The translations under genes and the position numbers were made by a program. From Bartonella elizabethae F9251 = ATCC 49927 (GTDB lineage Bacteria > Pseudomonadota > Alphaproteobacteria > Rhizobiales > Rhizobiaceae), in NCBI RefSeq assembly GCF_000518165.1, contig NZ_JADB01000002.1, positions 1 to 64,000 of the forward strand: a stretch of 64,000 bases of DNA, in the 5' to 3' direction. Of this stretch, positions 21,296 to 31,507 are shown in pieces (positions within the stretch are counted from its first letter, which is position 1; each line of letters starts with the position of its first letter). The notes under the pieces are model-generated. The model was given only the letters and a program-made list of their open reading frames with translations. It was not told the DNA's origin and searched no databases.

Positions 21296-22915
21296 ATGGG
21301 TGTTGTTGCCAAAAATTTTCCCATACCTGATCTTCATCGGGTTCAAAGGGTTCTTCTTTCTGTGTCTGATAAAACGGGGGTGGTCGCCTTTGCAAAAGCC
21401 CTTTATGCGACTTACAATGTTGAATTGATTTCAACAGGAGGAACAGCCAAAACTCTCATAGCTGCTGGTTTACCTGTAAAAGATGTTGCTGAAGTTACTG
21501 GATTTCCTGAAATAATGGATGGGCGTGTAAAAACACTCCATCCTTTGATTCATGGTGCTTTGTTAGGGGTAAGAGAAGATCCTAGCCATAGGGAAGCTAT
21601 GGAAAAAAACGGCATTCATGGAATTGATCTCTTGGTGGTAAATCTTTATCCTTTTGAAGAGACCCTCCACTCAGGAGCTGATCCACAAACGATTCTTGAA
21701 AATATTGATATCGGTGGACCGGCGATGATTCGCGCTGCAGCAAAAAATTATGCTTATACCGGTGTTGTAACAGCGATAAATGATTATGATTCGATTCTAG
21801 GGGAATTAAAACAGCATAACGGATGTTTAAGCTTATCCATGCGCCATCAGTTAGCAATGCGTGCATATACGCACACCGCTGCTTATGACACGGCAATAGC
21901 AGCATGGTTTGCACGAGATTTAAAAATTGAAACACCATCATGGCAAAGTTTTTCTGGTCATCTTGAAAGTGTTATGCGCTATGGGGAAAATCCACATCAA
22001 CAGGCAGCATTTTATCGCAATAATGAAAAACGTTTTGGCGTTGCCACAGCAAAACTTTTACAAGGCAAAGCGCTTTCTTATAACAATCTGAATGATACAG
22101 ATGCAGCCTTTGAGCTCGTCGCAGAATTTGATCCGCAAAAAACCGCTGCTGTTGCTCTTATTAAACATGCCAATCCTTGTGGTGTGGCGGAAGGGAAAAA
22201 TTTGAAAGAAGCTTATTTGAAAGCTCTGATGTGTGACAATGTATCAGCATTTGGTGGAATTGTTGCTTTAAATCAAACCCTTGATGAGGAATGTGCAGAA
22301 GAAATTGTTAAAATTTTCACAGAAGTGATTATTGCGCCTGATGCAACAATGGCGGCACGTGAAATTATTGCTCGTAAAAAAAATCTTCGTTTGCTCATTA
22401 CAGGGGGCATTCCTGATCCCCGTTGTGGAGGACTTCTTGCAAAAACACTTGCAGGAGGTATTTTAGTGCAATCACGTGATAATGTAGTGGTTGATGATCT
22501 TAAATTGCAAGTGGTGACAAAACGAGCACCAACTCAAGATGAAATGCGTGATCTTCAATTTGCTTTTCGTGTAGCAAAACACGTTAAATCAAATGCTATT
22601 GTATACGCGAAAAATAGTGCAACAGTTGGCATTGGCGCTGGACAAATGAGCCGCATCGATTCAGCAAAAATTGCTGCAAATAAAGCCGCAGAAAGTGCAA
22701 AGAGAGCAGGCTTAACAGAGACTCTTACAAAAGGATCTGTGGTTGCATCCGATGCATTTTTTCCTTTCGCAGATGGTTTATTAGCAGCAGCTGAAGCAGG
22801 GGCAACTGCCGTCATTCAACCAGGAGGTTCCATGCGTGATGAAGAAGTTATCACGGCTGCGAATGAACAGGGTTTAGCCATGGTTTTTACAGGAATACGA
22901 CATTTCCGTCATTAA
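21296..22915 (+). CDS. purH: Bifunctional AICAR formyltransferase / IMP cyclohydrolase
   Basis: A 539-residue PurH catalysing the last two steps of IMP synthesis. The MGS-like cyclohydrolase domain spans about residues 15-155 ([34 protein letters not shown]). The AICAR transformylase domain follows ([35 protein letters not shown]). A degraded copy of its last ~30 codons lies just downstream at 23042. Confidence 0.97.
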   Translation: MGVVAKNFPIPDLHRVQRVLLSVSDKTGVVAFAKALYATYNVELISTGGTAKTLIAAGLPVKDVAEVTGFPEIMDGRVKTLHPLIHGALLGVREDPSHREAMEKNGIHGIDLLVVNLYPFEETLHSGADPQTILENIDIGGPAMIRAAAKNYAYTGVVTAINDYDSILGELKQHNGCLSLSMRHQLAMRAYTHTAAYDTAIAAWFARDLKIETPSWQSFSGHLESVMRYGENPHQQAAFYRNNEKRFGVATAKLLQGKALSYNNLNDTDAAFELVAEFDPQKTAAVALIKHANPCGVAEGKNLKEAYLKALMCDNVSAFGGIVALNQTLDEECAEEIVKIFTEVIIAPDATMAAREIIARKKNLRLLITGGIPDPRCGGLLAKTLAGGILVQSRDNVVVDDLKLQVVTKRAPTQDEMRDLQFAFRVAKHVKSNAIVYAKNSATVGIGAGQMSRIDSAKIAANKAAESAKRAGLTETLTKGSVVASDAFFPFADGLLAAAEAGATAVIQPGGSMRDEEVITAANEQGLAMVFTGIRHFRH

Positions 22916-23041
22916 CAGCACTTTTTCTATAAATATTAGCAACATGAATAGTGTCGGTGATTTTATCTTCTATATAAGACAAACGCTTCAAGGAATTTTT
23001 CATAGATCCTCGGTCGATTGATAACCATTGAAATAGGAGGG

Positions 23042-23152
23042 GTTATTCAATCGAGAGAATCTACCCATGATAAAGAAGTTATTACCACAAAAAATGTACA
23101 TAATTTAGCCATTGTTTTAGGAATAAGATATTATCGTTATGAGGGGATTTAA
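23042..23152 (+). pseudogene. Decayed copy of the purH 3' end
   Basis: This frame reads VIQSRESTHDKEVITTKNVH..., which aligns with the purH C-terminus ([20 protein letters not shown]...), including the final GIRYYRY versus GIRHFRH, with one residue missing before GIR. It lacks the rest of the gene, so it is a remnant of a partial tandem duplication. Confidence 0.8.
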
Positions 23153-23295
23153 ATGGTTGCCTTTTTACGTGCGATGCATATTAAAGGGTTTTCTTTTCTG
23201 TAGATGCATACCTGTTATGACATTATAGCACAACTATTTTTAGTAATATGCTCTATTCTTAAACTAAAGAGTGTAACAAAGTTTGAGTACAGGAT

Positions 23296-23448
23296 ATGAA
23301 TATTCTACGTTCTTATAATAATTGGCGCCGTTATCGTCGGACCATTAATGCGTTAAGCCGTCTTTCGATATATGAACTCAATGACCTTGGCATTTGTCGA
23401 GGTGATATTGATTCAGTTGCGCGGCGCTATTCGCGTAAATCTTTCTAA
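23296..23448 (+). CDS. DUF1127 micro-protein
   Basis: A 50-residue protein with a DUF1127-type C-terminal half: RTINALSRLSIYELNDLGI then RGDIDSVARRYSRKSF. Such Arg-rich small proteins are abundant in Rhizobiales; some have been tied to stress and phosphate or RNA handling, but the role here is unknown. It follows 'AGGAT' only weakly; identity rests on the domain. Confidence 0.88.
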   Translation: MNILRSYNNWRRYRRTINALSRLSIYELNDLGICRGDIDSVARRYSRKSF

Positions 23449-23725
23449 GAGTCGTTTAGAATATTTGAGAGCGTATTTTGCTATAAAGGAGCGAGCATCT
23501 TGAAGCTTGGTTTTATGGCCTCGTTTTTAGTATAATAACACTTTGATAATAACACAAAGCAGAAGGAATTTTTCCCGAGTTCTTTAGTGTAATGTTGTTT
23601 CTTGAATTCTCAATGTTTCTATGAGGGGCGGCTTTTGATTTATCAAGAATGTGCATTATTTTGCGTGCTTGATGAAAGACTCTAATGTCCGAGTATCTTA
23701 TTCTCAATCTATTTATATTAATCAA

Positions 23726-23926
23726 TTATAATCCTGTCTCTTGCACGTTATCAAGCGAGTAGCGCGCGGTGTATGGAATAAAACTGCACAAAAAGAAATT
23801 AAAAAGAATCGTCTCAAACGCCAAAGGCTGTCTCGCAACATTAAAAGCAGCTCTAGGTGTGTGATGATGCCAGCGTATTACTCTATAAGCAACCATAATG
23901 TGAACAAAACCAAGAATATTGATCAC
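23726..23926 (-). CDS. Hypothetical 66-residue protein
   Basis: An open frame from GTG 23926 with GGAGGGGG about 6-8 nt upstream, an unusually strong ribosome-binding site for this window. The product begins with a short hydrophobic stretch (INILGFVHIMVAY) followed by a His/Arg cluster (RVIRWHHHTPR). I do not recognise it. A plus-strand frame overlaps the same bases, so it is not certain which strand, if either, is coding. Confidence 0.35.
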   Translation of the reverse strand: MINILGFVHIMVAYRVIRWHHHTPRAAFNVARQPLAFETILFNFFLCSFIPYTARYSLDNVQETGL

Positions 23927-24259
23927 GACAACCCCCTCCAGAACTTTTTGAAGATAAATAACCGTTTAATTTTCTCTTAACATCTTTAAAGAATGAAGAT
24001 TCTTAAAATCAGTACCAATCTGTCAAATGGTCTGTTAACACCCCCGTTTCCGCTAAACTGCCCCTCTTAGCACTAGCACATGAGATTCTATAGGCAAATT
24101 TTGCCTCAAAATATTCATCCCACACACTTACAAAAAATACTTCCGTGTATAAAAATTTACACAGTCCTTCAATAAGGGATATATCCCCCATAAACGATGA
24201 TATTTTAGGACACGAAAATAAAACACAATAGACGATAAGAACGATGTTCTGATTTTTTA

Positions 24260-25975
24260 TCAAACGGCTTTACGGATAAAACGCCAGCGAACTTTTTCCT
24301 GAAATGCAGGGCGAAAATATAAAACGATCTGCTGTGTCCTTTGCGGACCTGTTAATTCCGCAAAATCAATTGAATCTTCAAGACAAATATCCGCATCAGG
24401 CGATATAAAATACCATACTTTCTCGTCCTCTACGTGTCCGTCCTTTACCGCTAAACACACACGCTCACCATCATAGTTAACCTCAACTTGTGGATGAAGA
24501 TGAAACCGAACAGCAACATGATCTTGTTCACTTTGCGCCCTTTTATGTTTTTTCCCCTCTTTATTGGGCATAAAAAAGCGATCAAAGCCTTCGATCATAT
24601 CCCCACTCGTCGCCAAAATAAGACCACGCTCATGAATAAGATTAAAGGGTCGCACATAACCATTATGGCTCGCAATAAAACCTGTTTTCTCAGAATCCTC
24701 TATACGGTGCACTTGAACTTCCCTGGGTCCATCAAACAAAAGAGAAGCGCTATTTTTCTTTTTTTTATAAAAAGTACCCACCGAACAATCATTAAGCGTC
24801 GCTGTTGAATGGGCCGCAGTAATACGCCCTAAATGTCGATAGTCCTCCCGCCCATCAGGGTTAACACCGGTATTGATAATAAAACGGTGTCCTTGTGAAG
24901 ACATTTCAAAAGACAAGCATCCTGAACAAGCTTGCTGTGCTACAAAGCGTGGTGGAAATTTTCCCGTATCGGCAAGAATTGTTGTTTGATTGGCTTTTAA
25001 GCGCTGAAATCCTGAATAACGCGCATAACTAAAAGGATGACCTCCTGTTTCATCAAGCTCCAAAAGTGTTGATAACCGTTCCGACGCGAGGGGACCAACC
25101 CCATTAAAATGCGCTAATGTTTGATCCTCATGGATAAAGAATCGCAAAGCTGGCAACATGCGCTCAACAGAATCAATCAAAATACGGGGTGCTGTTTCAT
25201 TGCTCCGCATAAAAAGGTAACGTAAAGATAATAAATCTGATAATAAATTAAGCAAAATGATAGGACTACGGGAAATATGCCCACCATCAACCAAAATCTG
25301 AAGCGAAAGCTCTTCTATAAGCGTGGTTTGGACCTTTTTTTTCACGGCTGCAGAAACAGGTAACGCAAGAGAGGCAAACGTCAAAGCCGTTGCTGCTTGT
25401 AAACGTTTATCATCATGATCCATACTGCAAATTGTTACGCGCAAATAACGGAATTGCAAACCAAGTGCACGTAAAAAGCGTTTTTCAAACCGCTCGCTTG
25501 CCCCTTCTAACAACATTTTTGAGTGACAAATCCACGAAATCAAACGCCGCGCTACAACAGGGCCACTCCAAGCAAGCCCTTTTACCTTTTTGCCAGCATG
25601 GTCTAGCCAATCTTCTAAAAGAGAACGTGCATGCGCTGCAGCTAAATCACTTTCTGCTGCTTCCATATGGCGCAACCAATGAAAATCATGCAGAGCCGCT
25701 TCCCATTCAGGCGTTGGCGGAACCAATGAAAAGGGTGAAACAGCACCAGAATGAACAATATGACCAGCAAAAGCAAAACGACCGTGATAAAATTCATGTG
25801 CCATCATCGGATCAGCCACATGCAAATCAATGGGATGGGCTAAAATTTTATGAGGACGAAACCCTGAAAACCGCCAACGAAACAAGGGCCCAACCCATAA
25901 ACGCCGCATAACATGCTGTAGCGTATCGATACAGGCTGCTATTTTTACCTGAGGAGCTTTTACCGCAACCGCCAA
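24260..25975 (-). CDS. Heparinase II/III family protein
   Basis: A 571-residue protein with an N-terminal alpha-helical region and a C-terminal heparinase II/III beta-domain (about residues 330-540; SSQGHRFIINTGVN, HSTATLNDCS). This family sits next to rsmB in many Rhizobiales. The substrate is unknown; a role on an envelope polysaccharide is only a guess. Start ATG 25975, 64 nt after the rsmB stop. Confidence 0.88.
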   Translation of the reverse strand: MAVAVKAPQVKIAACIDTLQHVMRRLWVGPLFRWRFSGFRPHKILAHPIDLHVADPMMAHEFYHGRFAFAGHIVHSGAVSPFSLVPPTPEWEAALHDFHWLRHMEAAESDLAAAHARSLLEDWLDHAGKKVKGLAWSGPVVARRLISWICHSKMLLEGASERFEKRFLRALGLQFRYLRVTICSMDHDDKRLQAATALTFASLALPVSAAVKKKVQTTLIEELSLQILVDGGHISRSPIILLNLLSDLLSLRYLFMRSNETAPRILIDSVERMLPALRFFIHEDQTLAHFNGVGPLASERLSTLLELDETGGHPFSYARYSGFQRLKANQTTILADTGKFPPRFVAQQACSGCLSFEMSSQGHRFIINTGVNPDGREDYRHLGRITAAHSTATLNDCSVGTFYKKKKNSASLLFDGPREVQVHRIEDSEKTGFIASHNGYVRPFNLIHERGLILATSGDMIEGFDRFFMPNKEGKKHKRAQSEQDHVAVRFHLHPQVEVNYDGERVCLAVKDGHVEDEKVWYFISPDADICLEDSIDFAELTGPQRTQQIVLYFRPAFQEKVRWRFIRKAV

Positions 25976-26039
25976 AATTCCATCTCCATCTATGCTGAAT
26001 CAAATACAATTTCGACCATTTTTGTAAATGAAGCGTTAA

Positions 26040-27404
26040 TTAAGCAATTTTTCGCAAGCGCGCGGCAAAAAAACCATCCATTCCTAAAAAGGCAGTTTTC
26101 TCAGCATCAAAATTTTTATGACAAAAATCCGCCGGAGTCGTGCGCAACATCCCCTCACCAAGCAAATGTGTGAGCTCCCCCATTTCTTCTGGATCAATAG
26201 GGTCTAAAACAATATCATCGCGTGTTGATAAAATTTTCTCAATAAGATCTTCACCTTCTTCTCTTGCCAACGAACAATTGGAAAAAACAATCCGCCCTCC
26301 CTTTTTGACCAAAGCAATTGCTGTGACAAGCAAATCATATTGCAACGCCGCTAACTTGACAACATCATCTCTCGATTTCGTCCATAAAATATCGGGATGA
26401 CGACGGATCGTTCCTGTAGAAGAACAAGGAGCATCAAGAAGAACCGCATCAAACAGCTGTGTGGGATGGAAATTTCTCACATCCCCCTGCCAAATGTGAA
26501 CGGAAAAATGCAGCCGTTCCATATTTTCTTTTAAACGCTTGACGCGGTTAGCAGAAAGCTCAATGGCTGTCACCTCTGCTCCCTGCAAAGCCAATTGTGC
26601 TGTTTTTCCCCCAGGACTCGCACAAAGGTCAGCAACATTTTTACCCCGAAGCTCTCCTAATAAACAGGCAGGCAACGCTGCAGCAAAATCTTGAACCCAC
26701 CACTCCCCCTCACGATAGCCTGGTAAATCAGAAACAGAACACGCCAAACGATTCAATCGAACAGATCCATTGGGCAATACCACACCGCCAAGCCTCTCTG
26801 CCCATTCAACATGATCAGACTTTACTGTCAAATCGAGCGGAGGCTCCACACTTTGAATTTCTATAATTTGACGCGCTTTTTTTATTCCATAAGTTGATAC
26901 TAAAAGCTCTCCAAACCACGCTGGAACACCTTCAATGGTCGGAATTTGTTGGCGTAAAGATGCCGCCTCACGTGCAACATTGCGCAAAAGAGCATTTACC
27001 ACCCCTGAAAAACGGCGCATACGAGGATCAAGTTTCGCCACACGCACAGCTAAATCAATAGCGGCATGATCAGGAATATCAAGATAAAGAATTTGCGCCA
27101 CACTGATATGCAAAAGATGCTGAAGTGACAGTGCTTGTGAAGGCAAAGGGCGCGCTAAAAAGCGCGAGAGAGCCGCCGCAATCGACCCTCGATGACGCAA
27201 TGACGTTGTCAAAATAGCCCGACACAATAAACGATCTCGTTGTGAAAGTTTTAAATATTGTGGGTGTCCGTTTTCATTATCCGTTAAACCAGAAAGAGGC
27301 GTATCCTTATCAACGACCGCCCCTAAAAGACGTACACACACCTGCCGAACAGCCAATCCTGGAACATCTTTTTCAGACACATGCCCCGCTTTTTTGTGTT
27401 TCAA
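26040..27404 (-). CDS. rsmB: 16S rRNA (cytosine-5) methyltransferase RsmB/NOP family
   Basis: A 454-residue protein: N-terminal NusB-like RNA-binding domain (about residues 15-150) and a C-terminal SAM methyltransferase domain. The SAM motif is VADLCASPGGKTAQLA, motif IV is LLDAPCSSTGTIRRHPD, and the catalytic Cys lies in FSNCSL. Expected to make m5C967 in 16S rRNA. Confidence 0.93.
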   Translation of the reverse strand: MKHKKAGHVSEKDVPGLAVRQVCVRLLGAVVDKDTPLSGLTDNENGHPQYLKLSQRDRLLCRAILTTSLRHRGSIAAALSRFLARPLPSQALSLQHLLHISVAQILYLDIPDHAAIDLAVRVAKLDPRMRRFSGVVNALLRNVAREAASLRQQIPTIEGVPAWFGELLVSTYGIKKARQIIEIQSVEPPLDLTVKSDHVEWAERLGGVVLPNGSVRLNRLACSVSDLPGYREGEWWVQDFAAALPACLLGELRGKNVADLCASPGGKTAQLALQGAEVTAIELSANRVKRLKENMERLHFSVHIWQGDVRNFHPTQLFDAVLLDAPCSSTGTIRRHPDILWTKSRDDVVKLAALQYDLLVTAIALVKKGGRIVFSNCSLAREEGEDLIEKILSTRDDIVLDPIDPEEMGELTHLLGEGMLRTTPADFCHKNFDAEKTAFLGMDGFFAARLRKIA

Positions 27405-27463
27405 AATAACACCTTTATATCACTGCTTCCTCAAGAGATCTCCCAGAAATCTCCTCAAAAATT

Positions 27464-28507
27464 TCATGAACGAGAACTTTTTGAATTTTCATAACGAAGC
27501 CAAGAAGGACGTTTTGTGACCCGCTGAAAAGTGTCATCTTCTTTCTCACCTGATGCATGAGCCTGACTGCGAAAATCTTCATAATTTTTCTCGTTGCTTT
27601 TCTTATTTATAGCGTCTTCTCTATTCCATCCGCCACTTTCAGCAAGAGACCCTCTCATCTCTTCTGCTTGCCGATAAAGAGCAGCAATACGATTTGCCGT
27701 TGCTGGATGTGTTGAAAAAAGACTATCGGCTCCCTCACCGCGCAAAGGATTGATAATAAATAGATGCGCGGTTGCTGGATTATGCTCTGCTTCTTCATTG
27801 TAAACCCCATGCCCTCCATCTGCAATTTTACGCAATGCTGAAGCCAACCATAAAGGATTACCACATATTTCAGCGCCTCTCCGATCCGCAGCATATTCAC
27901 GCGTACGACTAATAGCCATTTGTACGAGCATTGCAGCAAAAGGTGCCACGAGCAATGCAATAAATCCTCCAATTGCCCCCCCACCATGAGAATCTTCCGA
28001 AGAGCTACGCTGCCCTCCCATAAAAAAAGCAAAATTACCAAGCATTGAAATTGCCCCTGCAATCGTTGCTGTTAGAGTCATGGTTAAGGTATCACGATGC
28101 TCAATATGTGCAAGCTCATGCGCCATAACACCAGCAATTTCTTCTGCACTTAACCGCTCTAACAAGCCGCGGCTTGCAGCCACAGCGGCATTTTGAGGAT
28201 TACGTCCTGTTGCAAAAGCATTCGGCTGCGCGCTATCAAGCACATAAACCTTTGGTTGAGGAAGAGAAGCTTTTTTAGCTAAATCGCTTACGATTTTATA
28301 ATAAACGGGTGCGGAATGCTGATCAACCTCACGCGCCCCGTACATACGTAAAACGATTTTATCTGAATTCCAATAAGAAAAAAAGTTTAAACCACTTGCC
28401 ATTAAAAGAGCAATGACCATGCCACTGCCCCCTCCAACAAGATAACCAACCCCCATAAAGAGGGCCGTTAAAAAAGCCAAAAGCATGGCTGTACGCATTA
28501 TGTTCAT
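27464..28507 (-). CDS. htpX: Membrane zinc metalloprotease HtpX
   Basis: A 347-residue M48 peptidase for quality control of membrane proteins. It has two N-terminal helices ([16 protein letters not shown]...), the zinc motif HELAH (in [13 protein letters not shown], about residues 129-141), two more helices and the third-ligand region [12 protein letters not shown]. The tail after residue 295 is longer and more polar than in E. coli. Confidence 0.96.
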   Translation of the reverse strand: MNIMRTAMLLAFLTALFMGVGYLVGGGSGMVIALLMASGLNFFSYWNSDKIVLRMYGAREVDQHSAPVYYKIVSDLAKKASLPQPKVYVLDSAQPNAFATGRNPQNAAVAASRGLLERLSAEEIAGVMAHELAHIEHRDTLTMTLTATIAGAISMLGNFAFFMGGQRSSSEDSHGGGAIGGFIALLVAPFAAMLVQMAISRTREYAADRRGAEICGNPLWLASALRKIADGGHGVYNEEAEHNPATAHLFIINPLRGEGADSLFSTHPATANRIAALYRQAEEMRGSLAESGGWNREDAINKKSNEKNYEDFRSQAHASGEKEDDTFQRVTKRPSWLRYENSKSSRS

Positions 28508-28590
28508 TACTCAAAAAACTCCATGATAAAAGTCTACCAATACTATATGATGGGGTTTTCTTTCTGCTTCTTCAATGGAATAGGTGTAAA

Positions 28591-28806
28591 ATGAATAAAA
28601 AAGATGAAAAAACAAGCCCAAAAAATTCAACTATTGTTAAACAGCAATGTCTTCCTCCCGCAGCACAACGCGCCCTTAAAGAAGCTGAAGCAAGGCGAAA
28701 AGACGAAGCAAAAAAAGAACACCCGTTGGAAAACGGTGGACGCGGCGGCAAAGACCCTTCCCGCTATGGAGACTGGGAAATTAAGGGCCGCGCCATCGAC
28801 TTTTAA
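28591..28806 (+). CDS. sdhAF4: Succinate dehydrogenase assembly factor 4 (DUF1674)
   Basis: A 71-residue protein with the DUF1674/SDHAF4 signature GGRGGKDPSRYGDWEIKGRA at its C-terminus. In mitochondria this factor binds SdhA and aids complex II assembly. The structural sdh operon lies ~20 kb away. Converges with rpsP. Confidence 0.93.
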   Translation: MNKKDEKTSPKNSTIVKQQCLPPAAQRALKEAEARRKDEAKKEHPLENGGRGGKDPSRYGDWEIKGRAIDF

Positions 28807-28877
28807 AGCCATAAATTTTCAAAATTGAACTTTTAAAACAACCAACGCCATTTTAGATAAATATTCTTTTAAAGAAG

Positions 28878-28904
28878 ATCCGTTTTTGATTTACAAAAAC
28901 GGAT
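28878..28904. terminator. Terminator between sdhAF4 and rpsP
   Basis: A perfect 10-bp stem (ATCCGTTTTT / AAAAACGGAT) with a 7-nt loop lies between two convergent genes, so it may serve both. Confidence 0.7.
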
Positions 28905-28959
28905 AATATTTATTCTCTTAGAATTTTTTTTAAAAGCGTTGATTAAGCAGCCATGCTTC

Positions 28960-29334
28960 TTATTCTGAAGCAGATTCTGCGTCAGCCGCAGCTGCTGCTT
29001 CCTCTGCTGCCTGCTTTGCTGCTGCTATACGTTCTTGTGCTTTTTTACCCGGTTCACCTTTATGTGGGTTATTGCGAGTTGGACGCTTTTTTAAGCCAGC
29101 CGCATCTAAAAACCGCAAAACGCGATCTGTTGGTTGAGCCCCTTGCCCAAGCCAATATTGGATACGTTCTTCATTAAGTTTCACCCTCGGTCCATCTTTA
29201 GGCAACATTGGATCCCATGCACCAACACGTTCAAGAAATCGCCCATCGCGCGGACTACGAACATCCGCAACAACGATATGATAATAAGGACGTTTCTTTG
29301 AACCTCCACGGGACAAACGAATTTTCAATGCCAT
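28960..29334 (-). CDS. rpsP: 30S ribosomal protein S16
   Basis: S16 domain at residues 1-80 ([32 protein letters not shown]) followed by a ~45-residue Lys then Ala/Glu-rich tail usual in Rhizobiales. It follows the chorismate mutase gene by 15 nt. Confidence 0.97.
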   Translation of the reverse strand: MALKIRLSRGGSKKRPYYHIVVADVRSPRDGRFLERVGAWDPMLPKDGPRVKLNEERIQYWLGQGAQPTDRVLRFLDAAGLKKRPTRNNPHKGEPGKKAQERIAAAKQAAEEAAAAADAESASE

Positions 29335-29349
29335 ATTTTTCTCCTATTG

Positions 29350-29679
29350 TCAGCTCTGGCTTTCGTTTAAATTGACTTTTTTTGTTTTTTGCTCTTCAGC
29401 AATAACTTCATGATGACGCACAACTTCTTTAATAATAAACTTTAAAATTCTTTCAGCAAAATCAGGATCAAGATGACTTTCCATAGCCAATTGCCGCAAA
29501 CGTGCGATCTGATGTTGCTCACGCAGAGGATCTACTTTAGGCAAATCATAACGGGCTTTTAAGTGCCCAACAGCTTTGGTACAACGAAAGCGCTCTGCTA
29601 AAATATGAATCAAAGTTGCATCAAAATTATCAATAGATGCTCGTAAATGCGCCAATTCGTTTAATACTGTTTCCTGCAT
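29350..29679 (-). CDS. Chorismate mutase (AroQ class)
   Basis: An all-helical chorismate mutase of about 109 residues that converts chorismate to prephenate. Key residues include the N-terminal Arg (LAHLRASIDNFD), the ILAERFRCTKAVGHLKA helix and the RLRQLAMESHLDPDFAERILKFII segment. The ATG at 29679 is 5 nt after AAAGGA; the adjacent GTG at 29682 is too close to it. Located between ffh and rpsP, as in other Rhizobiales. Confidence 0.92.
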   Translation of the reverse strand: MQETVLNELAHLRASIDNFDATLIHILAERFRCTKAVGHLKARYDLPKVDPLREQHQIARLRQLAMESHLDPDFAERILKFIIKEVVRHHEVIAEEQKTKKVNLNESQS

Positions 29680-29703
29680 CACATTCCTTTCCCTCTTTGC
29701 ATC

Positions 29704-31266
29704 TTATTTTTTCTTAAAATGCTGAGGAAGTTTTCCCCTATCGGCAATGCCATTGGAAAGACCAGGAAATGTAGGATCACGTTTGGGAAGTCCGGGCAAG
29801 AGGTTCCCTCCATGACCATTTTCAATCTGTTTTTGAAGCGTTGAAAGTTGCTTCATATCCAATCCCGATAAATCAGGCACAGCTGAAGAATCTGCACCTC
29901 CCATCCCTCCAAAACCCATTTTGGAGCCAAGGCCTCCTAACATTTTTCCCATAAAGCCGCTTTTGCCTTTACCACCCATGGCTTTCATCATATCAGCCAT
30001 TTGGCGATACATCTTCAAAAGTTTATTAATATCAGCCGCCGTTGTCCCAGACCCCTTCGCAATTCGTTGTTTTCGGCTATGTTTTAAAAGCTCTGGATTC
30101 GCACGCTCTTGGGGTGTCATGGATGAAATAATAGCCAATTGACGATTAAACAAACGATCATCAAGACCCGCTGCCGCAATCTGCTCTTTCACCTTACCCA
30201 ATCCTGGCAACATGCCCATAATACCACCCATTCCACCGAGTTTTTTCATTTTCTGCAACTGTTCTGCAAGATCATTCAGATCAAATTTTCCGGCCTGCAT
30301 TTTTTTTGCAAAAGCAGCAGCTTTCTCATGATCCATTGTTTCCGCAGCTTTTTCAACCAAAGAAACAATATCACCCATTCCGAGAATCCGGTCAGCAATA
30401 CGACTGGGATGAAACTCTTCCAAAGCCTCTATTTTTTCACCGGTTCCAATGGCTTTAATTGGCTTGCCTGTCACAGCACGCATAGAAAGAGCCGCACCCC
30501 CACGCCCATCACTATCCATCCGTGTTAAAATAATCCCTGTAATCCCTACACGCTCATCAAAAGAACGCGCAAGATGGACAGCATCTTGCCCCGTCAAACT
30601 ATCGGCCACCAACATAATTTCGTGAGGAAGAGAACATGCTTTAATTTCAGCCAATTCAAGCATCAAAGCTTCATCAATATGATTACGTCCTGCAGTATCA
30701 AGAAGAAGCACATCATAACCGCCCAATTTAGCAGCTTGCACAGCACGTGATGCAATATCAACAGGCAATTGTCCCGCAATAATGGGCAAACTTGCAAGTT
30801 TTGCTTGTTCTCCCAATTGGCGCAATTGCTCCTGCGCAGCGGGACGACGTGTATCTAATGACGCCATAAGAACTTTTTTATTGTGCTTATCAGTGAACCG
30901 TTTTGCAAGCTTTGCTGTTGTGGTGGTTTTTCCTGAACCTTGCAAACCAATCATCATGATAACAACGGGCGCTGGTGCATTCAAATCACTCAGAACGCTC
31001 TCATTTCCAAGAATACGAACCAATTCGTCATGAACAATTTTAACCACCATTTGGCCTGGTTTAATTGATTTAACAATTTCAGCCCCAACCGCTTTTTCCC
31101 GAACCCTATCAGTAAAAGAACGAACAACATCAAGAGCAACATCAGCTTCCAATAAAGCGCGCCGAATTTCACGCAGCGCCTCTGCAACATCCTGATCTGA
31201 CAAAGCGCCACGCCCCGTCAAATGAGACAGGATAGAACCAAGTCGCTCTTGCAAGGATTCAAACAT
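29704..31266 (-). CDS. ffh: Signal recognition particle protein Ffh
   Basis: A 520-residue SRP54 GTPase. N domain, then G domain with GLQGSGKTTTTAKLAKR (about residues 106-122), DTRRPAAQEQL, LLLDTAGRNHID and LTRMDSDGRGG, then a Met-rich M domain (GGMGGIMGMLPG onward) that binds SRP RNA and signal sequences. The Gly/Met-rich C-terminal part is longer than in E. coli. Confidence 0.97.
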   Translation of the reverse strand: MFESLQERLGSILSHLTGRGALSDQDVAEALREIRRALLEADVALDVVRSFTDRVREKAVGAEIVKSIKPGQMVVKIVHDELVRILGNESVLSDLNAPAPVVIMMIGLQGSGKTTTTAKLAKRFTDKHNKKVLMASLDTRRPAAQEQLRQLGEQAKLASLPIIAGQLPVDIASRAVQAAKLGGYDVLLLDTAGRNHIDEALMLELAEIKACSLPHEIMLVADSLTGQDAVHLARSFDERVGITGIILTRMDSDGRGGAALSMRAVTGKPIKAIGTGEKIEALEEFHPSRIADRILGMGDIVSLVEKAAETMDHEKAAAFAKKMQAGKFDLNDLAEQLQKMKKLGGMGGIMGMLPGLGKVKEQIAAAGLDDRLFNRQLAIISSMTPQERANPELLKHSRKQRIAKGSGTTAADINKLLKMYRQMADMMKAMGGKGKSGFMGKMLGGLGSKMGFGGMGGADSSAVPDLSGLDMKQLSTLQKQIENGHGGNLLPGLPKRDPTFPGLSNGIADRGKLPQHFKKK

Positions 31267-31336
31267 TATTTACCTCATTGTTTCCGAACAAAGTTGCAGA
31301 ACAAACAAACCAAAAGAGCACCCGAGAACGCATCGC

Positions 31337-31398
31337 GCCGTCGAATGTTGACCTCTGAGATCTCTTCATACCCTTGCATTGGGGTCTCAGTCGGTGGC
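31337..31398. ncRNA. Strong two-part hairpin between can and ffh (possible ncRNA or leader)
   Basis: An outer 8-bp stem (GCCGTCGA / TCGGTGGC, two G-U pairs) directly encloses an inner 6-bp stem (CTGAGA / TCTCAG), with a 10-nt bulge on one side and a 24-nt apical region. It sits about 70 nt upstream of the ffh start, in a stretch with higher GC than the gaps around it. It could be a leader in the ffh mRNA or a small RNA on either strand. It matches no RNA family I can name. A 61-codon minus-strand frame (31275-31460) covers it too. Confidence 0.4.
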
Positions 31399-31507
31399 TC
31401 CAAGTTAATTTTGTCACTGAAAGCTTGCTCCTTCAAACAATAAAACCCCAGCTTTGTCAAGTTTTATCATAAAATGTCTTTATATGAAGAAATAAAAACA
31501 ACAAATA

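Noticed and set aside
24009-24263. An 84-codon minus-strand frame after the heparinase-like gene
   Set aside because: No family resemblance or ribosome-binding site; more likely random or an old remnant.
31337-31398. TPP riboswitch, suggested by the CTGAGA string
   Set aside because: The second conserved part of the TPP aptamer is missing, and ffh is not a thiamine gene.
31275-31460. A 61-codon minus-strand frame upstream of ffh
   Set aside because: It coincides with a strong hairpin and has no recognisable domain; I treat the region as a structured RNA candidate rather than a gene.
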